In this document: piece by piece, positions 9,420 to 12,274 of the stretch
Layout: every line of letters starts with the position of its first letter
Numbering within the stretch: the stretch's first letter is position 1
NCBI GenBank assembly: GCA_040255925.1
Contig: JBDZVX010000079.1
Location: forward strand, 1-12,274
DNA from: Nitrolancea sp040255925
GTDB lineage: Bacteria > Chloroflexota > Chloroflexia > Thermomicrobiales > Thermomicrobiaceae
Direction of reading: 5' to 3'
Length of the DNA: 12,274 nt
Translations under genes and position numbers: made by a program
The notes under the pieces: model-generated
What the model was told of the DNA's origin: nothing
Database searches by the model: none
What the model saw: only the letters and a program-made list of their open reading frames with translations

Positions 9420-10071
9420 ACCGGAACCGGTATCACCAACGGCACGCGGCAATCGTTACCCCGGACGATTTCCCCTGGCCGATCCACGTCGTCGGGCTCG
9501 GAGCGGTGGGGAGCTACGCGACACTCTTTCTAGCCAAGCTCGGGGTGCGGACCTGCACGTCTACGACTATGATCGAATCGCGCATGAGAACGTCGGGAAC
9601 CAGTTGTACGGACCGTCCGATGTTGGGCGACCCAAAGCACTGGCTCTCGCGGATCGTGTCGCGGCGGCCACCGGCATCCGGCCGGAGCCGTACATCGAAC
9701 GAATTCAGCGGCGAGAGTTTCAAGGTCTCGTGATTCTGGCTGTCGATTCGATGCAGGAGCGACGGTCGATCTTTGAGGGTTCAATCCGTGGGCACGCTGC
9801 TGTCCGCTGGCTCTTGGACGTCCGGATCGGATTCCTGCCTGAGGCCGTCCCCACCGAAGTGGGGCTCCTCTTCACCGTCCAGCCACTCATACCCGCGATC
9901 CGCGCTGACTACGAGCGATCGCTCTACGACGACGCGCGTGCTCTGCCAACTCCCTGTGGCGCATCCGGAATTGTCTACGCATCCACGCTCTCGGCTGGCA
10001 AGCTCGTTCGGCGCGTCGTTCAGATAGCGCGCGGTGAGACGGTTCCCCCGATCGAGCGGATTCTGCCGTGA
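9413..10071 (+). CDS. ThiF/E1-like ubiquitin-activating enzyme, with an apparent 1-base frameshift
   Basis: Read from ATG 9413, then shifted by -1 at about 9550, this gives 219 aa with an E1/ThiF Rossmann fold: GLGAVGS (28-34, ATP-binding loop), HVYDYDRI (49-56), ENVGNQLYG (59-67; Asn where canonical E1s have the NxxR Arg), DVGRPKA (70-76), VDSMQERR (111-118) and PTPCGASG, whose C182 (bases 9955-9957) is the likely catalytic cysteine. No CxxC zinc pairs are seen. It should adenylate the C-terminus of the Ubl and pass it to the E2. It overlaps the E2 stop by 7 bp. The break follows KLGVR: the first frame goes on as TCTSTTM, while the second supplies the expected DLHVYDYD. One extra G after CGG at 9548-9550 would restore a single frame. 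Either a sequencing or assembly error or a real inactivating deletion; both halves are well conserved, so I favour error or a very recent mutation. Confidence 0.75.
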
Positions 10072-10250
10072 TACCGGCGACCACGGATCAACCGTGTTCG
10101 ACTTTCAGCCAGAAATCAGCGGTGCTTTTCCTTAATATCGTCATGCCTCGCGGCGTTAACCCGAGTAGAGACGATGGCACCGGCTCCGGGATCGCTTCGG
10201 CCGGTGTCAATGGTGTGGAGCTGGTTCCGTCCGGATCGGTACGTTGTTGA
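10068..10250 (+). CDS. Doubtful 60-aa open frame between E1 and Ubl genes
   Basis: Starts with GTG overlapping the E1 stop (GTGA) and ends 11 bases before the Ubl ATG. Overlap with the E1 stop and position inside the operon are the only reasons to list it. The product has no recognisable motif, no clear secondary-structure pattern and no ribosome binding site of note. The same stretch in the next frame (RDTGDHGSTVFDFQ…, stopping near 10133) could instead be an E1 tail if another indel lies at the E1 stop. It may simply be a 190-bp spacer. Confidence 0.2.
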   Translation: MIPATTDQPCSTFSQKSAVLFLNIVMPRGVNPSRDDGTGSGIASAGVNGVELVPSGSVRC

Positions 10251-10256
10251 GGGAGA
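10249..10256 (+). promoter_or_regulatory. Ribosome binding site of the Ubl gene
   Basis: GAGGGAGA ends five bases before ATG 10262. It is the best Shine-Dalgarno match in the operon and decides the start: an in-frame TTG at 10244 lies upstream of it and would add MLRETP, partly encoded by the site itself. Confidence 0.6.
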
Positions 10257-10261
10257 CGCCA

Positions 10262-10498
10262 ATGACGAAGTCAATTCAGGCACCGATGGTCAATGATGCG
10301 TTCACGGTCGACCTGGCCAATGATTCGCGACAGAAGGTTTCCACCGGCCGGAGTATCACGCAGGCCATCACCGCGCTGTATCGCGATCCCGACTTGATGA
10401 TCTTCCGGCTGAATGGAACGCTGGTCGCCGATCCGGACATCAGCTTTCCGAAGCCGGGCGATATCGTGATGGCCGATTACCGGGTGCGGGGAGCATAA
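10262..10498 (+). CDS. Ubiquitin-like beta-grasp protein (Ubl modifier candidate)
   Basis: 78 aa, the size of ubiquitin. Predicted order is strand (FTVDLAN), strand (QKVSTG), helix (SITQAITALYR), strand (LMIFRLNGTLV), then a final strand before the C-terminus, (D)IVMADYRVRGA: the ubiquitin topology, and the end aligns with LHLVLRLRGG. The protein stops right after the expected modification motif, but as -RGA rather than -RGG; Ala78 replaces the last Gly. Its place directly after E2-like and E1-like genes makes it the likely substrate of both. Family knowledge says such proteins are adenylated at the C-terminus and linked to a target. No tandem Ubl copy and no deubiquitinase gene accompany it. 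ThiS/MoaD-type sulfur carrier is the alternative, less likely with an E2 next door. The ATG is chosen from the GAGGGAGA site at 10249. Confidence 0.6.
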   Translation: MTKSIQAPMVNDAFTVDLANDSRQKVSTGRSITQAITALYRDPDLMIFRLNGTLVADPDISFPKPGDIVMADYRVRGA

Positions 10499-10549
10499 CT
10501 CGAGTGGAAGTGCAGCATCATCAGAATCGCCACACAGTCAGTTCCGGAC

Positions 10550-10578
10550 TTGCTCACATGCTAAATTGCAAGTACACT
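10550..10578 (+). promoter_or_regulatory. Possible sigma-70-type promoter of the sigma-like gene
   Basis: TTGCTC (10550-10555) and TACACT (10573-10578) are separated by 17 bp, matching 3/6 and 4/6 of the consensus. It lies about 75 bases upstream of the chosen start at 10654 and coincides with the drop in GC content. Individually weak; its location in a 155-bp gap between operons is the main support. Confidence 0.3.
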
Positions 10579-10590
10579 CGCACTACTTGC
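10568..10590. repeat. 7-bp inverted repeat, possible operator
   Basis: GCAAGTA (10568-10574) and TACTTGC (10584-10590) are perfect inverted copies around a 9-bp spacer, giving about 16 bp between half-site centres. It overlaps the putative -10 box at 10573-10578, where a regulator could act. An inverted repeat of this size is also expected several times per 12 kb by chance, so position is the only reason to list it. Confidence 0.3.
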
Positions 10591-10653
10591 TGTATCGATC
10601 AACACCACAGGCATGAAAAGCAACTGGAGATTTCCAGGGAATCGGGGGATGGT

Positions 10654-11532
10654 ATGTCATTGCAGGGCCTCGGCTGGGATGGCGATGTGTACTATACGCC
10701 GAAGTGGGGCTGGAGGTGGCAGCCGTCACCGGAGTATCGCCAGCGTATTGAGCGGAGATTCAAGCGCTATTGTAGCTCTCGGGTCCGGCGCAATGGCTTT
10801 GATGCCTTATCTAAGACTGAGATTCTTTACGAGACCATGGAACAAGCAGTGTGGACAACCTTGGTTGAGTTGACTTCCAAAACTCTGGGAAAGTATTGCA
10901 GTTTTCTAGAGGGTGCGCTGAGCGCTCAGACTGCCAAAGAGGCATCTGAAGCGGCGAAACATTGTATCAGCGGCTGTCCCTCGTGCGCCCTCGTCTATGA
11001 CATCACTAATGAGGCGTGGGGCAAGCTGCGGACGAGTTTTGAGAACAAAAGGAAAAAAGGTCGTCCAGCGACCTTTCTAAACAGTTATGTCCGAGATGCA
11101 ATTCACTCCTGTAATAACAGCAGAGGTCGCAGGGTGTCCCGCACGACCCAAGAAGTGCCATTCGTTGAGGGGGAGGATGATGAGGGTGTCTTGATCAACG
11201 TTGAGGCAGAGAGGGAGGACCCGTCTCATCCTGCTGATGAGGGTCTCCAGAACCTTTTCCTAAGAGACTACTGGAAGGAGATTCAAGCGTGGAGGGAGAC
11301 CGATTCTCCTGTCGGTCCCTCACCTATGCAGAGAAAGATCTTTGACACTTGGCTGAGTCTCCGCAAGCAAAGTGTATCAGATGCGCAATTGATGATCGCA
11401 TTCAGTATCTGGCTGGAAAGAGACTCGGAAAACGACAATGAAATCGCGGCTTTGATCGAGAAAACTGTAGTCAATGTGAAAGTCCAAAAGAATGGGATAA
11501 AACGAAAACTTATTCGATGGATGGAAGAGTAA
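10654..11532 (+). CDS. Probable sigma-70-like regulator with embedded His/Cys zinc-binding motif
   Basis: 292 aa from ATG 10654. The open frame continues upstream to 10504, but this ATG has GGGGGA four bases away and the upstream residues look non-coding. Residues 136-165 (RPATFLNSYVRDAIHSCNNSRGRR) resemble sigma region 2 (…aWLyrIarNlaiDl.Rrr). Residues 225-292 resemble region 4: MQRKIFDTWLSL, then NDNEIAALIEKTVVNVKVQKNGIKRKLIRWM, an EIA helix followed by a recognition-helix pattern. Between an N-terminal helical part and region 2, LEGALSAQ…A-H103-C-ISG-C108-PS-C111 recalls the Asp12-like zinc finger of anti-sigma factors (zf-HC2: LxGxL…HLxxCxxC), with one residue more between His and Cys. 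Such a sigma plus zinc-finger fusion would be a self-regulated transcription factor (inference). GC is only about 45 % in the lines counted, unlike the genes to the left. Followed after 30 bp by the next gene, likely an operon. Confidence 0.5.
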   Translation: MSLQGLGWDGDVYYTPKWGWRWQPSPEYRQRIERRFKRYCSSRVRRNGFDALSKTEILYETMEQAVWTTLVELTSKTLGKYCSFLEGALSAQTAKEASEAAKHCISGCPSCALVYDITNEAWGKLRTSFENKRKKGRPATFLNSYVRDAIHSCNNSRGRRVSRTTQEVPFVEGEDDEGVLINVEAEREDPSHPADEGLQNLFLRDYWKEIQAWRETDSPVGPSPMQRKIFDTWLSLRKQSVSDAQLMIAFSIWLERDSENDNEIAALIEKTVVNVKVQKNGIKRKLIRWMEE

Positions 11533-11562
11533 TTAAAAGAACCGCTTGGGGAGGAATGATCG

Positions 11563-12274
11563 ATGAACATGGCTTCTGATGAGTTCACCGCACTGATGAG
11601 GCAACTCAACCCCCTGGCGCAAGGCAAGATTTCGGCAGGCACCGTGCCGATGGAAGACGAGGACGCTATCATCGAAATCATGCCAACCTGGGCTGAATCA
11701 GCCATTTCAAATGGCCTCGAATCGCTCTTGGATGACCCCGCTTTTGGCTCTTTTTGGCTCGGCCTGGAACAGAATCCGGAGCTTGGCGACCTTTGGGCTG
11801 CGCTTGTGGCAGACGTTCGTGAATCGCGAGAGCGGGAAAGGCGAGTGGCCGATCAGGACATGCCTCTAGATGCGGTCGAGATCGAGATGGCTTGGGTACA
11901 GGAAATGATTCGTGGGCGCACTTCACGGTTGGCCGAAATTTCGGGTGACATGACCCATCCGGATCGTAAGTCTGCCGTAGGTGCGCTTTGCCAGTTTGCA
12001 GTGGGCGGGGACGAGCAGGCGATGACCGAGTTGAACAGACTTGTCAGCCGGTCGGATGTATCGCAGTTACTACGTGATCTGGCTGCGGACCAGGGTAATC
12101 AGGACCAAAGCGCGGCCCGTGCAGTGCTGCAGATAATCAGCGAACAGGTGCGCGATGTGCCTGCTATGGCGAGTTATGCTGAACGGGCGCTCCAGGGAGC
12201 TCATGGAATCTTGGACCGCGTTCGGTCACTATCGGCACCAATGCTGTCGTTCTCGCTCCAACCGATCCCCGGGA
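11563..12274 (+). CDS. Unidentified helical protein, 5' part (runs off the window)
   Basis: An open frame of 237 codons without a stop up to the window edge. ATG 11563 has GAGG at 11551-11554, eight bases upstream; a second in-frame ATG lies at 11569, and ATG 11556 is out of frame. The sequence is acidic and mostly helical (for example FTALMRQLNPLAQ, WAESAISNGLESLLDD, and later AVGALCQFAVGGDEQAMTEL, which resembles a helical-repeat unit). No catalytic motif, signal peptide or membrane segment is visible and I do not recognise the family. It starts 30 bp after the sigma-like gene on the same strand, so the two are probably co-transcribed and functionally linked. GC (about 53 % in one line counted) is lower than in the left part of the window. 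Confidence 0.7.
   Translation, partial: MNMASDEFTALMRQLNPLAQGKISAGTVPMEDEDAIIEIMPTWAESAISNGLESLLDDPAFGSFWLGLEQNPELGDLWAALVADVRESRERERRVADQDMPLDAVEIEMAWVQEMIRGRTSRLAEISGDMTHPDRKSAVGALCQFAVGGDEQAMTELNRLVSRSDVSQLLRDLAADQGNQDQSAARAVLQIISEQVRDVPAMASYAERALQGAHGILDRVRSLSAPMLSFSLQPIPG

Noticed and set aside
9061..9549. N-terminal part of the 336-aa plus-strand frame 9061-10071
   Set aside because: Up to about 9549 it is an out-of-frame reading of the E2 gene and the E1 start; only the part after 9550 is E1 sequence.
9540..9556. Programmed -1 ribosomal frameshifting in the E1 gene
   Set aside because: The site reads CTC GGG GTG CGG ACC, with no X XXY YYZ heptamer and no obvious downstream hairpin or stop that would make a useful short product; a 1-base error or deletion is simpler.
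11742..11764. Repeated GCTTTTGGCTCTTTTTGGCTC motif as a regulatory repeat
   Set aside because: It lies inside the open frame of the last gene and encodes an ordinary stretch (AFGSFWLG); two short similar units are not evidence of a repeat array.

Overview
The window is high-GC DNA: about 60-65 % over most of its length by eye, and 39 of 60 bases in one line I counted. It comes from a draft bacterial assembly, since it holds a 100-base N gap. GC content, a 37-nt CRISPR repeat ending in ATTGAAAC and large STAND-type ATPases would fit Chloroflexota or Actinomycetota, but nothing here identifies the organism. There are no housekeeping, rRNA or tRNA genes. The content is that of a defence (biological conflict) island.

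Layout from left to right. Bases 1-99 are the leader-distal end of a CRISPR array: one full repeat, one 35-nt spacer and a truncated last repeat; no cas gene is present. Bases 208-7648, minus strand, hold two translationally coupled genes read right to left. The first is a giant ATPase gene with a Walker A and B STAND module, a winged helix and a degenerate second STAND-like module. The second is a 437-aa protein with a degenerate P-loop region and a C-terminal HEPN domain (RNxxxH). The giant gene looks like two genes only because of the N gap at 6052-6151. The 55 bases on either side of the gap are identical and lie exactly at the contig ends, so the contigs overlap; merging them restores one frame of 1991 codons.

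Bases 7649-8282 are a divergent intergenic region. From 8283, plus strand, a compact operon encodes a ubiquitin-like conjugation set: a coiled-coil protein with an E2-like domain (HPH...C), a ThiF/E1-like adenylating enzyme whose frame is broken by an apparent 1-base deletion near 9550, and a 78-aa ubiquitin-like beta-grasp protein ending in RVRGA. No JAB-type deubiquitinase is visible.

From about 10500 GC drops (about 45 % in the lines I counted). A second module follows: a probable sigma-70-like regulator carrying a His/Cys cluster like that of anti-sigma zinc fingers, then an unidentified helical protein that runs off the right edge.

Working model (inference): the STAND ATPase senses invasion and controls the HEPN protein, a likely RNase effector, while the divergent E2-E1-Ubl operon supplies protein modification in the same response. 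Whether the sigma-like module belongs to this system or is a neighbouring island component cannot be decided from the sequence.
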